Shown here: piece by piece, positions 22,901-35,120 of the stretch
How positions within the stretch are numbered: position 1 is the first letter of the stretch
Layout of the letters: each line of letters begins with the position of its first letter
Source of the DNA: Larimichthys crocea
Lineage: Eukaryota > Chordata > Actinopteri > Sciaenidae
Length of the DNA stretch: 64,000 nucleotides
Direction of reading: 5' to 3'
NCBI RefSeq assembly: GCF_000972845.2
Contig: NC_040033.1
Span: 325,942 to 389,941 of the forward strand
Notes under the pieces: generated by a model
Database searches by the model: none
Told to the model about the DNA's origin: nothing
What the model saw: the letters and a program-made list of their open reading frames with translations, nothing else
Translations under genes and position numbers: made by a program

Positions 22901-23606
22901 TTTATCACAAGTCTTGGCGATCAGAACCTTAAATGAACCTCCGATCTGAGCCTCGCAGCCCCGTGCACGCACCGAGCAAACAGTTCTGCAGACGCGATAA
23001 TGATCCTCTGTGTTTTATTGCACCCTTACACTGAGATAAGCGGCTGTTATCAGATGACACTAACCTGCTTCTCCGTCTCACTCCGTGTCCGCTGACGATC
23101 TTTGGACCTCAGCGAGTTTACAGGACCGTGGAGCCCACGATCAACACATCCATAACAAGAGTCACAGGTGAGAGAGCACGGCCTGAGTCGGTGCGTGATG
23201 AAAGCTTTGATTCTCTCTCCGTTTCCCCCGCGATCATTTCCAAATCAACAAACCAAGTTCAGTCATTTAGTAACGATGCTAAGTGTTGTTAAAGGAGTAA
23301 CACACCAGTTTGATCCATGCAGCAGAAGCAGAAACAATCACAGCCAGCCACAAACTTTTGTTCCACTCTTTCTTGTCAAAACCTGGGCCTGTGCTTTTCG
23401 GTGTTTTTATGAAAGAATAAAATCTTTTTTGTTTAACCAGAAACATTCGTTATGTCGCTCAGACTAACCGTCTCTCTTCTTTCTCGCCTCATTTTAATTT
23501 CTCAGATGCGTATCAGTTCCTCAGTGACCCTCCTCCTGACCTTTACCCCAGTGTAGCGGTGGTGGGCTTCTCCGGCTTCTTGGGATTATTTTTGGCCAAA
23601 GGTAAC

Positions 23607-23694
<88 letters not shown>

Positions 23695-24231
23695 CCCTCA
23701 TACGCTGTTTGTCTCAGCCTGCACGCTGCACCACCAACTAACGTCCAACAGTTCCCAGAATTCATCAGAGAATGGTTATGCAAACACAAACATCTTATTT
23801 ATGGTGGCTGTGTCTGTGACTGCAGGCATGCTGCTGCATCTCACTGTGATCTGAAGTGTGTGTGTGTGTGTGGTAACACCTCGTCAGTGTCTTCACGGTC
23901 AGCAGGTGCAGCAGCAGCAGCGACTGTGACACGGCTCACGGAGGCGACGGAGGTCGTTTTTAAACCTCGAGTGTCCGGTTGCAGCAGTTTGCATCAACAT
24001 TTGCATTCCTTCTCAGTCAAATCTGACCACACACACACGAAACACACGTCATTCAGTCTGAGTTCTGTCTGAGGATGTCGTCGTTTTCTTGTTGTCGTTT
24101 CCTGAGAATCATCCCGTTTTTTAACGTAACAAATACGAGGTGAACGAGTCCAGCTCAGCCTCCTCTGGCAGTCTGTGAGATAAGTTATGAAATCATTAAA
24201 TCTGAGTAAACACCTCAGTTATAGCAGCTCC

Positions 24232-24270
<39 letters not shown>

Positions 24271-24326
24271 TATTTCTTTATTTCTTTATTTATTTCTCTC
24301 TTTCTTTCTTTCTTTCTTTATTTCTC

Positions 24327-24358
<32 letters not shown>

Positions 24359-24611
24359 TATTTCTTTATTTATTTCTCTCTCTCTTTCTTTCTTTTTTCT
24401 TTCTTTCTTTCTCTCTTTCTTTCTTTCTTTCTGTCTTTCTTTCCTTCTTTCTTTCTTTCTTTCTTTCTTTCTCTCTCTCTTTCTCTCTTTCTTTCTTTCT
24501 TTCTCTCTTTTTTTTTTTCAGGCTCCAAGGTGAAGCGACTCATCTTTCCAGTCGGCCTCATGGCTCTGAGCGCCTCCATGTTTTACCCGCAGCAGGCAGC
24601 GTCTTTACTCA

Positions 24612-24659
<48 letters not shown>

Positions 24660-27600
24660 CTGCTCCTCTTCATGTTTCAAGTGTCTCCGAGATGTCAACA
24701 GTTCTACCAGAGAGACATGGTTTCATTAAAATCACAGTTTGAGTGCAGAAGATCTAATATTTCACATAAAAACACACTAATTAATTAATTAATCAGACAT
24801 CATCAGGTGTAACCATTCGGCCTTGATTGATAAACTAAACTAGCCAGCTGTAAATCTTATAAAGTAATTAAGTCCAGCTCCACCTGGAGCAGCCATAACT
24901 GTAAGATACTGCTCACGCTTTAAAGCATCAGTATTAACAATCTGTTATGTAATATAATAATAATTAACCAGCCAAGGGCGCCATACTTTTACTTTGAGAC
25001 TTTGTACGTGTTGCTGATCGTTGATTTGTTTGCATAAGATGATTTAAAGGTCGAGACGGTCTCAGCACGTCTCTGATCCAACACTTGACCTCACATCAGG
25101 GTCTGGTGGCTCACAGACACAAGCTGTGTGGATGTACTGGTCAGGGGGAAAGAGTCAGAATCGAACCCTGGCACGCTCGACCAGGTCTGCTGTGTCTAAC
25201 TGGACACCAAGAAGTTAAAATACTTGAACTTTGGACTCTGCTGGAGGATCCCGAGACGTTCCCAGATGTGCTATGAAGTCCCCACAGCAGGTTCTGGGTC
25301 TGCCCCGGGATCTCCTCCACAGGGAAGCACCTAATCAGATGTTGGACCACCTCATCTCCTCACCCTGTCTGTAAGGCTGAGCCCAGCCACCTGGTGGATG
25401 AGGAAGATCTGCGATCTCATTCTTTCGGTCACTACCCAACGCTCATGACCACAGGTGAGGGTTAGGTGGACTGGAAAATGGAGAGCTCTGCTTTCTGGCT
25501 CAGCTCTCTCTGAACCACAGCGGTCCGGTACAACGTCCACGGTACTGCAGACACCGCACCAACCCGCTGGGTCCATTTCACACTCCAGTTTCCCATCACT
25601 CAAGAACAAACCCAGAGATACTTGAACTCCTTCACTTGAGACAATCTGAGTCCATGTGGATGAAGCATTACTCCCAGTGTTACTAACGTGTGTCACGTTC
25701 CACTTTACTGCTACAAGGTCACACTGTTTACATCATGGGACAGTGCAGTCACGTATCGGCTGGATTCTCTGACTTCCCGATGCCCGGCTGGTTAACAAGT
25801 CAGCAAAAAGATCAAACATTTGACTCTGTTTTTTATTTATTGTTCCTCCCTGTCCTGAAATACACTCAGGGAAACATCTGTGAAAGCAGGAACAGTGACA
25901 TTTACGAGTTCTTGTATTTTTAGGATCCAGATTATTCCTGGTAGGTCGGCGTTTCTTCTAATGAGCGCCGCAGAGCCAGAAAAGGTCATTCTGGGAGAGC
26001 TTTGCAACAGGAAAGAGGAAAATCACACCCTCACCCTTTAAACCGTCACGTAGATTAAAAACTTTCCAGGCAGGAGTCATGCTTTACTTAGCGGTTATAT
26101 CAGCGTTTGTGTATGTTTGATCTGTGACTCGCTTCCTTCTAGGAAAGGGTTGTGCTTCCCTGCAGGAAGTCCTGGCTGTGAATTGTGTGTTTCTAATTTC
26201 CACTGATGTCTGGGTCATTTTTATTTACTGTATTTCCACCCGGTGAGCCGACACAGAGGCACACAAATGCATGAAGGACGTACAGGAGCGGGGACACACC
26301 CTGATTCCATCACAACACATGCAGGCATGAAAACACATGAGCCGACAAGATAACGAAACGTTGAGCCTCTCCCAAACAAGGAGGGTATAAAAATGAGTTT
26401 ATCAAAAAAGGGAAATGTTCCAACACAGATGCAGGTTTTTATTTGAACATTTTGGCAAGATGTTCCTCTCTGATAGAAGTTTGTCGTTTCCTTCAGTAAA
26501 TCACCAGAGTTACACAAAGCGATCACCTTTGTGGTTCTGAAGGTGTTTCAACACGTTGCCCAGGTAACCGTGATAATAACCTTCTGCAGAAAGTTCTGCA
26601 GGAACATCTTCAACATATGCAGCAGTTTCCATTTAAAACAAATAACACAGGTTAAGAAGAGAAAGAAATATCAAAATATCTCTCACAGAGAAGGTGACTG
26701 TTGTTTCCCTTACAAAGATTTCATAAATAATGTGGTACCATTCCTCTATAAACAGGCTGTCTGGCATGGGCCGCATTCAGACATTAATTTGAGTTGGGGT
26801 AGTTTGTTTTGGCCGCCAAAAAAACAAGTTGATCCAACTTTTGGAGAAACGCAGTCGCCAATCAGACGCTCGGACTCGGTCAAATCTAAACTGTGACACT
26901 CTGCATGTTGTGTTCTGACTTTGTTTGTTTCATGAAGCCGCTGAAGAGTCTGACTGATATTTACATTGCAAAGCAGAGAAACAAAGAAGTTTAATTTGGT
27001 TTGATTTGTTTGAGAGAGCGGCGGTCGAGAGACATGGACAGTGAATGAGAGGGAGCGAGCGCCGGCCTTGATGACGTCGTTAATCAGAGAAATTAAAAGT
27101 TATTTCCTGATCGTTTCACAAACAGACACACGTCCACACAGTAAACCAAACAGCTGATTTGTTTTAATATTTGCAGATGTAGAAACCAAAGAGTGGTTCA
27201 TCCAAATGATCAGAAACAGGTTTGAAGTCATTCTTCATGTTACACAGTTCCGAGAACAAGAAACAAACTGGTTTAAAACAAGTCCATGTCCAGAAATATC
27301 TCTTTAAAATCAGGTTCTGAATGTGCAGCTTCCCTCTCCGCTGACACCTCGTCTATACTTAGCCTTCTTCAGAAAGTTGCTTCTTCTCTCGAATTCATTC
27401 TGTTTCACATTAAAAGGAAGTAAAGAACGACGACGTCTCTCGTGATGACGTTGAAATGTGAAACATGGACAGACAGTGTGGACAAAGTGAACTTTGTTGT
27501 ACCTACAAACATCAAACTGTCCTCCTGTGTACTTTCCTTTTATTACTAGTGTTGGTTAAACGTCGATTGGCTAACTGATGGTTCTGATGTTTCCACCAGG

Positions 27601-27860
27601 TGAGTCGGGACTCGGCGTACATGTGGGCTCAGCAGGGCCGCGGCTCCCTCGAGGCTCTTTGGAAAGAGCCGCCGTTTGGCAAAAAGAAGGTGAGTGTTCT
27701 CTTAAATATTTACAGTTTGAAATGAAACCAGCCGTACGCTCAGGGCGATGCAGCCCTGGTGGAACGTCCTGCTGCTGAATCTGTCCCCTCACTTAAAGCT
27801 TCAGCTGAATGACTAAATGTGTTCGATGCTCCGATTGTTCTTTAGGAGAAGAAAGAATGA
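19447..27860 (+). CDS. apoo: Apolipoprotein O / MICOS subunit MIC26
   Basis: APOO (MIC26) is an inner-membrane subunit of MICOS, which shapes mitochondrial cristae junctions. Coding exons are 19447-19470, 19836-19949, 21387-21509, 22079-22111, 23113-23167, 23506-23601, 24522-24613, 27600-27689 and 27846-27860, giving 213 aa (human about 198). All phases fit. The tiny first exon (MKMSFVKV) was chosen because it has a GTAACT donor and joins in phase 0. Family signatures are PLYTAP-like [16 protein letters not shown], and two membrane segments around [17 protein letters not shown] and [16 protein letters not shown]. The C-terminus is Lys-rich (KKEKKE). Intron 7 (~3 kb) contains a LINE relic. Teleosts have two apoo genes; which one this is cannot be decided here. 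Confidence 0.9.
19762..19824. repeat. (TG)n microsatellite upstream of apoo exon 2
   Basis: About 31 TG units end 11 bp before the exon 2 acceptor, where the polypyrimidine tract would normally be. Confidence 0.98.
19956..19996. repeat. (CAA)n microsatellite after apoo exon 2
   Basis: About 13 CAA units begin 6 bp after the GTGGGT donor of apoo exon 2. Confidence 0.97.
20070..20655 (+). repeat. Dispersed repeat family D, copy 2
   Basis: The counterpart of 10175-10760, in apoo intron 2. The shared order of blocks (GAGCAATTA, GTGAGCATCCT, CCAAAACTATAAGTCTGAC, CAATACACACC) over about 590 bp shows common descent. The two copies differ by substitutions and indels. Confidence 0.75.
23609..23692. 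repeat. (CA)n microsatellite at an apoo donor
   Basis: About 42 CA units start 7 bp after the GTAACC donor of the exon ending at 23601. Confidence 0.98.
24231..24519. repeat. (TTTC)n pyrimidine tract at an apoo acceptor
   Basis: Nearly 290 bp of almost pure pyrimidine, mostly TTTC with TTTA and CTCT interruptions, runs directly into the CAG acceptor of the exon at 24522. It serves as an extreme polypyrimidine tract. The long open frames across it are repeat artefacts. Confidence 0.97.
24614..24657. repeat. (GT)n microsatellite forming an apoo donor
   Basis: The repeat begins at the first base of the intron, so the 5' splice site itself is GTGTGTGT after AAG. Every second base offers a further GT. 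Confidence 0.97.
25130..25690 (-). mobile_element. Decayed LINE, C-terminal ORF2 remnant
   Basis: The minus strand in several frames encodes pieces typical of the end of a fish non-LTR reverse transcriptase protein: [17 protein letters not shown] and [12 protein letters not shown] at about 25370-25470, then GQTQNLLWG and similar pieces further on. Frames are broken by stops and shifts. It lies in apoo intron 7, opposite to the gene. The clade is not certain. Confidence 0.7.
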
Positions 27861-29434
27861 AGAGACGGCAACGACACGAGGAGCTGAGACGACCTCGCCA
27901 TCCTGAGAGAAACACACACTTCCACCTGTAGATCAACTCTATGCATCACACACACACACACACACACACTCCTGCCTCTCTCTTGAGTCATTCCCAAACA
28001 TTCCAGTTAATCCAGATAAGTTTGTGCATCTGTGTTTGCGCTCCACCTCCTCTGTAATCACTCACAGTTTCTCCGTCGCTGACCTTGGCTTGTTCCAGTT
28101 TCTGTTTTGTCAAATCATCCAGACTTAAAGCTGCACAACACAACTTCACAGACAGACTTTTAAAACTCTAGAGCGCTGGATCACGGATTCGTCTTCACAG
28201 CACGGACGCTTGTAGTTTGATTTATTCTCTTCAGACTTCAGTTTAAGTTCAGATGTTGTGTAAGTCCAACACAGCGACCACCAAGTCCCTTCATCATCTT
28301 AACGATCCTGACAGATCGAAGTCCAGCTCCGCTGCTTGTCTAAACATCTTTCAGTTAGAAGACATCGCCGTGGACACTGTGTGAAACTGCAATGGACATT
28401 TTTCATGGACTGATTATTTAATGAATCCCTAAAGAGGAGTGTGACCAACGACTGAAGATATGAATTGAAGGAATCTTCCTGTTCCTGCCACAACTGCTGA
28501 GGTTATATGTTGCTCAGCTGGGTCCAAAAACACCACTAACATGTCTCAAAGTGTTTTTACAGGAGTTATTTAGTGGATTATTTCTTGGTAGCTTCCTTAA
28601 ATGTCACTTTTAAACTTCATTTTATCCAACAGAAGTAGTCACTGATGTCCAAACTTCACATGGCACCAAACCACGAGCAGAAAGCGATTGTGTAAACACA
28701 AGGAGAGCGAAAACATGCACAACTTGAACTCATTCACTCTTGACCTGCTTTCAGAGGAGGGATTGCCATAGGGGGGGTGAATGAGTGCTTGACCTGAGGA
28801 TGGATGCTTGTTGGGTGGAGATGGATGGTTAACTCATGAGCTTCAGAGGAGCTGGCAGGTGGATCTTGTGCTTGAACTCTTCCTTTAGAAGTTTGACGGG
28901 CTGCTTCTGTTTTTATGAGCCACATTATACAACGCCAAGATAGCGTGCTCACACTTTACTGTTTCAAACATGTCGACATATTTATGTTGCGTTCACGTCG
29001 CAGTTTGATGCTGATAACACGTCGGTAAAGGGCCAAACAATGTGTGATTCACTTATCAATGAGCTGAATGTGAACGTGTTGATCGTCCATGTCTAATAAT
29101 GCACTGTACATACGCTGTATGAGGTTTGATCTTGATGTAATTAAATCTGACATCTGACTGGAGGTGACGTCTTCCTGCGTCAATTCTTTAACTCACTAAC
29201 GAGCCGCCACGTTTCTACAGGAGCCCAGAGCGGACGGACCAAAAAACACTCTAGATACGGCAATGAAAATAAAATGCCACATCGAGTTGGTTAATCTACT
29301 TGCCCAATCTGTGGTGACGGGAAAAGACAAAGTTTATATGAAGGTGAAGTGCAAGCAAGAATCTCAGTTATCCTGTAAACAGGAGGCCAGTTTGGTGACT
29401 GCACGGCTGTTTGTAAAGGGTCGATTCCACAACC
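27861..29434 (+). other. apoo 3'UTR and intergenic sequence
   Basis: This follows the apoo stop codon. It contains a (CA)n run at about 27949-27968 and no recognisable gene. No clear AATAAA is present near the stop, so the 3' end of apoo is not fixed. Confidence 0.5.
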
Positions 29435-29685
29435 TGCAGTTCCTCTAACGTCCACCTGAGGCTGGCTCCAGAAGTGAGTCAGTCTCCATAAGTCCCCATG
29501 TCCAAATGTCCAACTTCACAGCAGAAATAAACATGTTTACAGCCTGGTACAAAAAACAGTTTTGGTCTCTGTAGCTAATTTCCCCGTTCATGACAACTGT
29601 ACTGAGGGTGAATTTATATACAACTCACCTGTTCACATTATATTAAGGCTTAAAGTTATGCAGGATTAAGAGCGGGGACGCTCCA
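29435..29685 (-). repeat. Dispersed repeat family E, copy 1
   Basis: The reverse complement of 58036-58273. Both contain GGACATGGGGACTTATGGAG (or its complement), GAGCCAGCCTCAGGTGGACG and AAGCCTTAATATAATGTGAA. I recall this family as widespread in percomorph intergenic DNA. Class not determined. Confidence 0.85.
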
Positions 29686-31500
29686 CCGATGATCCACGTC
29701 TTTACCGATATTTAGATTAACGTGGAGAGTCGCTGTGTTTGCAGCACTCGAATGAACTCCCTCGTTCCTCTGAGGTCGAGACTGTGTGCGAGTTTAAAGA
29801 GAACTTGTTTATAACGGATTTCCATTTTCACAAGGAGTTAAAAGAGTCTGGAACGTATGATGGGTCGTTGGTGATGTGATCTCTACTTCTTGTTTTTCTT
29901 TGAGTCTTGGCAGCTGGAAAATGTAAAGGCCGATCATGTGAGCAGAGGTCATGTCCTGTTGTTGAGGTTGAGAATGACATTGCAACACTTCCTCAAACAA
30001 CCCTGCAGAAAGACACTCGAACTCGACTCGACTGATAATCCTGTGTAATCTCTCTTTTCTCTGTCTGTCTTTGATTTAACCTCAGACTGTTATGAAGTTT
30101 TCTTACACGGGGTCACGTGTGAGGTCTTCTCCTGACCTCACCATTGATCAGAAGTCTCTCCACAGCACAGATTGCTGATGTGATGTCTCTGCAGACCGAG
30201 TGGAGGATGAATCAGTGTTTTACACACAGCGTGAGATCACCAACAGTCTGGAGAACCACGACACGACGGCACATTTCAAACCGTCACCGACTCGACAAGA
30301 AGAGGAACGGTAACATGTTTTAAAGTTCCTCAAAACTTTTATGTGACTCGCTGTGAAAGCATCTCAAGGTTTTCTCACATCATTGTGTGAAAAAAAACAC
30401 CCAGTCCTCGACACGACACACTGTTTCCGTTCCCTTTTTACCGCTCGGGGACAGATTTTGTAACGATAGGAGCTTCTCGTAACAGCATCATCAACTTTTG
30501 CTGATATCAAATGGAGGTATCGCGGGACATTTAGAGTTCCCGTCAGGGGACAAATGTTGCATTTACTCTGTCCAGTAAGAACTGGTTGATTAAGCGAGGA
30601 GTCGGTATCATCAACAGCACAAGACATAGCAGCCAGCTCATATTACTGACTAGTCCAACAACAACTTTTCTCTTAGCTTCCTCCGTCAGCTTCCTCTTCG
30701 CTCTCTTCCCTCTGCCATTATGTCCACAGAAGCTGCTGAGCACCGGCCCTGAAAACCTCCTCTGCAGCATCGAAACTCAAACTTGTATTCTACTTTAGTT
30801 TGCATGTATGTTCAAATGTATTTGGAGCATTTGGGCCAAACGATATGTAAGTGAATTAATTTGTCAGTGTCGATCGAATCAATCAGAAGTTAACTTGGCT
30901 TCCATGACCTGGTTTCATGGGGTCACGACCTGCCGAAGTGTTTTCCGTAACCTGGTGAATGTTTAACCAGACGCGGAGTCGAATAATTCAACGTAAACAA
31001 GACCCGAGCGGATCGAAGGTCAGAGAAGTGTGAAGACTGTTCTGCAGCATCATAAATCTCCAGTCAGTCTTTTCATTTTGGTATTTTTCCAAGTTCACTG
31101 CAGTGAATCGATCATTGTTCAGCTCAGACGGAGATAAGATAAGACCGACGTTAACGAGCACACAACGCGGAAATTCTTTTGTTTGTGTTTGCAGGGAAGT
31201 CTTCATGCTGTGTCACGGTGTGGAACCTCACTGAACGTCTCGCTCCAGAACCAGAACCACGATCTGATACTGATCGACAGGCGTTTCCAGTCATACTCAT
31301 TGAGGTCCTGTTCCATTTATAACAGGCAGCAGAGCCTGGAGAATGGAATGGAACCGTAATCGTACCTGTGTTTACCTACGGTTTCATAAATTCAACTTTT
31401 GTTTTTGCTGATTCTTGTAGATATTCAGATTTTTTTGAAGATAACCCTTCCAAAGGAGAACAGACAAACAGCATGCACCACTCTGACGTGTGATCAATGA
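29686..31500. other. Intergenic DNA between apoo and sat1
   Basis: About 1.8 kb with no coding exon, RNA gene or repeat that I can identify. Several 60-90 codon frames show no domain and no splice context. Confidence 0.5.
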
Positions 31501-31503
31501 TTA

Positions 31504-31509
31504 TTTTAT
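31504..31509 (-). other. sat1: sat1 polyadenylation signal
   Basis: TTTATT on the plus strand is AATAAA on the minus strand, about 290 bp after the sat1 stop codon. That suits a 3'UTR of roughly 320 nt. Confidence 0.55.
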
Positions 31510-31800
31510 TGAAAACTGAAGTGATATCTGCAGCCTGCACGTAGAAATGCACTAAAACTAACAAAGGGTTAACGAAATTTAAGAACAAACACAAATGATT
31601 CAGAGTGACAGCAGATAAAAGCCAGACTAAACGCTGTGAGCGACAAAGAATCATATCACGGTTACAGAATTCCCCTTTTTTAAAGCTCGACTATGAATCA
31701 AGCCGCTTGAACGCAGAGAGAAGTCGAGGAGTCAGCGTCTCTGCTCAGACGCTCGTCTTTCCTCCTCCTCCTCCTTCGTCGTCTCGCGCCCGACCTCCCG

Positions 31801-33565
31801 TCATTCCTCGGCCGGAGTGGCCATCTTGACGAGGCTGTTCTTGTCGAACCTGAACAGCCTCCAGCCCTCCTCCTCGGAGAGGTCCTCGGCGCCGCGGCGC
31901 TTGTAGAACTGGACGGACGGCTCGTTGTTCTCCGCGACCACGAACAGCATGCCGGTGCAGCGCATCTTCATCGCCAGCTGGACGAGAGAGAGAGAGACGA
32001 GAGTTAAAAGGGTCGGTCCTACGTTTCCCATCATGCAACTCAATGGCTGAGCAAACTCACATCACTGAGATGCCGCAGGATCTCCGATCCGATGCCCAGC
32101 CCTGAAAAAAAAAACCACAAACAGAATCTGTTAATAGACGATTAATTAACTAATGAATGAATTAAAGGCGGACTGGAGCAGGCGTTTACCTCTGTACTCG
32201 TTCATCACAAAGAACTCCTCCAGGTAAAGCTGCTTGCCAACCCACGGGTCATAAGTGAAGTAGTACATGGCGAAGCCGACCACCGTCTGACCTGCAGACA
32301 CGAGTTAGACAGTTAGAAGTGATTTTCCATACACTGGATTTATTTAGATTTATGCACACCAGCTGTGTTAACATCTGTGCGACAGTGTAAACACGTAAGT
32401 TTATCCTAACGAGAGTTTAAAATGAAGTGTGACCGGCCTGGATACGGCGTGCCAGGTTACTAAACTTGTGTTCGTCAGCTCTGTGTCTGAGTTATAAAAA
32501 GATCCAACACCTGCAGCCACAGCTGGGCCGTCTGAAGCTCGAACAGCCCGACTTCCGTTATTGTAAATTTACTTTACAAAAACAGGAAGCGTGCACTGTA
32601 TAGCACAGAGTCAGACGGTGGGAGCTCAGACTCAGAAATGAGAGCAGAGAAGGACACGGACACGTCAGAGCGTTCCTCCAAAGCTTGGTAACGCTGTCCG
32701 GGTTCGTACCGTCGCTGTTGTTGTTCTCTCCTTGGATTTCAGCGATGACACAGTGGTAGAACGGGGTGTCACCGAATCCATCCTCCAGGAGCTCTGCGGA
32801 GGAAATCGACTCTTTAGACACGAGAAGCAACAAACAACAACAATAATAATAATAATAATAATAATAATACAATACTATATCAATAATAATAATCTGCGAG
32901 GACTCGGGCAGGCGGGGTCACCTTTTTCAGTCAGTTCCACCTGGTTCTCCATCTCTTCGTATTTTGCAAGTTCCTGAAACGAGACAGACAGAAACAAGTT
33001 TAAAATAAAGTCTATGACTGAAATTTGTACTTTTACACTTTTAAACAGGTCTTACAACTATAATAATACATGATGTTGTATATGAATGCTTCATAGGAGG
33101 TTATAGCTGCTCATAGCGTTGATGACTTTGTTATAAAGTGTTCGATTTATCAACAAAACACAGTTTCTTCCACTTTACATGTTTATAAACTGAACATGTT
33201 GAATCTATGTGACATATAAGTCATATTTAGGTGATGATACTCGTTAATTTCAGGTCTGGTTCGGTCCAAAAACACCGGAACTGGGTCAGGCCTCGGTAAG
33301 TACATAAGCCTGAGGACGTCAGCTGAGTGACCATATTTGGAAGCACCGGATGTGAGTGCGGTAAACAAAAGGCCGCCGAGGCTCGGACATCCTCCGGACA
33401 CCGACAGTCACCGTCGGTACCGTCACGGCGGTGTTATTCGTCGTGTGTCGGAACCGGAGCTCACAGTTCACGCGCAGGTCACAGCTAACCGCTCGCGCTC
33501 ACCTTCACCAGTCGTAATATATCCGGCACGTCTCTGGGTTCCGCTTTCCGTAATTTATACTCCAT
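31801..33565 (-). CDS. sat1: Spermidine/spermine N1-acetyltransferase 1
   Basis: SAT1 transfers acetyl from acetyl-CoA to spermidine or spermine, the rate-limiting step of polyamine catabolism, in the cytosol. Minus-strand exons from the start are 33565-33503, 32973-32922, 32793-32710, 32291-32190, 32101-32061 and 31977-31801. They give 172 aa with perfect phase; human is 171. The protein starts [20 protein letters not shown]. Conserved GNAT features include [19 protein letters not shown], the substrate loop [14 protein letters not shown], the acetyl-CoA motif [10 protein letters not shown], and [13 protein letters not shown] with the family tyrosine. The C-terminus is [10 protein letters not shown], close to the mammalian degradation-linked end. 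It stands divergent to acot9, as in human. The fish paralogue (sat1a or sat1b) is not assigned. Confidence 0.95.
32838..32868. repeat. (ATA)n microsatellite in sat1 intron 2
   Basis: About ten AAT/ATA units between sat1 exons 3 and 2. Confidence 0.95.
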
Positions 33566-33774
33566 TTTCTTCTCTTGCTCTTTTTTCCTCTCGTTAGAAG
33601 TCCTCTGTATGTGAAGTGAAAGATTAGATGTTTCTTCATTCGCTTCAGAGTGGCTTTATCCCCGCAGTCAGCCTCTGGTCCGGACGCGTTCGTCGACACA
33701 AGAACATCCAGCAGAGATCACCCTCGGCTGGGTCGCTGCCGCTTCATCTGCCCTCCCCTTTGTTTACATGCTCG

Positions 33775-33811
33775 TATATATACCCGGCTCAGGCTGCGAC
33801 CTGATTGGTCC
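33775..33811 (-). promoter_or_regulatory. sat1: sat1 core promoter (TATA and CCAAT)
   Basis: On the minus strand there is a TATATA box within GGGTATATATACGAG (33775-33782), with CCAAT (plus-strand ATTGG near 33803-33807) about 25 bp upstream. Another CCAAT in plus orientation lies at 33871-33876. The TATA position predicts a transcription start near 33745, about 180 bp before the start codon. Confidence 0.6.
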
Positions 33812-34104
33812 TCCCCCCAGCTACAGCTCAGATTTCTTGGCGGAATAGGCGACGCCCTCTTTTTGTTTTAGCCAATCGTGCCAAAGGCTGGTGCTGACGT
33901 GGACAGAGTGTTTTGATTCTGTCGTAAGGTCTTTTTTAGTGGTGGGAAGTTCGGTTCTTTTTAGGGAGTCGGATCATTTGACTCGCCAAGAAGAGCCGGT
34001 TCCCAAACGGCTCTTCATTTTACCACTTATACCTTTTATAATACAGCCAGGGTTAGCGCTGTTTTAACTTACGATTTGTATGTGTACACATATATCATTT
34101 AAAC

Positions 34105-35120
34105 TAGGGAGTTTAAGTTGAATTTATTATTCTTGTATAAGAAGGAGCGTTTAACACACAGAAGGGGGTTACAGAGAAAAGGCTCCCTGAGGAGCTCTAA
34201 CCTCTCACCTGATACAGATAATATCATAACATTCCTTTTTGGTTTTCTGCTGAGTAATAAACATTATGTATCAAAATGACACACAATGCCTGTTTCTCAC
34301 GTCCTTGTCTCTCCTGTCCTTGAACTACTGATTTATAATGATCTCTCTCTCCCATCCTCAGTAAAACACAGTCCAAATAAGGGAAGTGCAAGAGACATGC
34401 AAAGACATAAAACACACATTATATTTTTTTAATGATCCACAGCCCACTCTGCCTGAGTCAGTGTTGCAGGGATGCACCGAAATGAAAATTTTCGTCCAAA
34501 ACCGAATAAAAATTAAATGGTTGGCCGAATACCGAAACCGAAACCGAATATGAAATGCGGTTGTTAAATTTTTCACTTTTGTTTTTTATACTATTGCATA
34601 AATAGCCTAGAATAAATTTGTAGACATGTTTTTTCAAAGAAAGTAAATGTTTATTTAATATCCTTAAAATATTCCAGTAGAATTTCCAGTTAGTATAATT
34701 ATTATTTCATTTTTACTGTTAGAAAGCCCATGTTGTTTTAATCACTGTTAATTTGTTCTTGAAAGAAATACTATTTATTTTTTTAATATTTCCGGTGAAT
34801 TTCCATTTTTCCCACGTTCATGAACGCATCATAATCATTCCGACGGTCAATGAACGCACCTCGCTTGTGTGAGACGCCTTAGTTTAGTTTATAGCTCCGC
34901 TAAAGAGCAGTGTGTGATATATTTCTTGCCTGTGTTTTTCCCTATATCCTGCATCGTGGGTTTATTGTTTGTGAATGACAAATGAATCAGCAACCCTGGC
35001 CAGATCACCGCGCACGTTGTTTCATTGCATCAATTGCGTTACGCCATTATACAGCCTTACTATTCGGCAACTTCACCGAAAGCCGAAATGCACTTTTGGG
35101 CCATTTTCGGTGCATCCCTA
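34105..35120. mobile_element. hAT-B element inserted in hAT-A
   Basis: ATTTAAAC flanks the insertion on both sides (34097-34104 and 35121-35128), a perfect 8-bp target duplication. The right end TTTCGGTGCATCCCTA pairs with CAGGGATGCACCGAAA at 34467. The left end keeps only TAGGGA before a further insertion at 34111. Internal CCGAAACCGAAACC motifs are typical of this kind of hAT end. It is non-autonomous. Confidence 0.75.
34111..34466 (+). mobile_element. Segment S inserted in the hAT-B terminus
   Basis: About 356 bp bordered by TAGGGA (34105-34110) and CAGGGA (34467-34472), suggesting a short AGGGA target duplication inside the hAT-B end. The same sequence, in the same orientation, occurs at 36101-36470. 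It includes GAGGAGCTCTAACCTCTCAC. Class unknown. Confidence 0.65.

Noticed and set aside
24187..24729. 180-codon plus-strand frame of Phe, Leu and Ser repeats
   Set aside because: Produced by the (TTTC)n tract and (GT)n run around an apoo exon.
26531..26896. 121-codon plus-strand frame in apoo intron 7
   Set aside because: No domain, no phase-compatible splice sites supporting use, and inside a long intron next to a LINE relic.
32292..32709. Possible regulated poison exon of sat1 between exons 3 and 4, known in mammals
   Set aside because: No segment with convincing acceptor and donor pairs was identified in this 418-bp intron.
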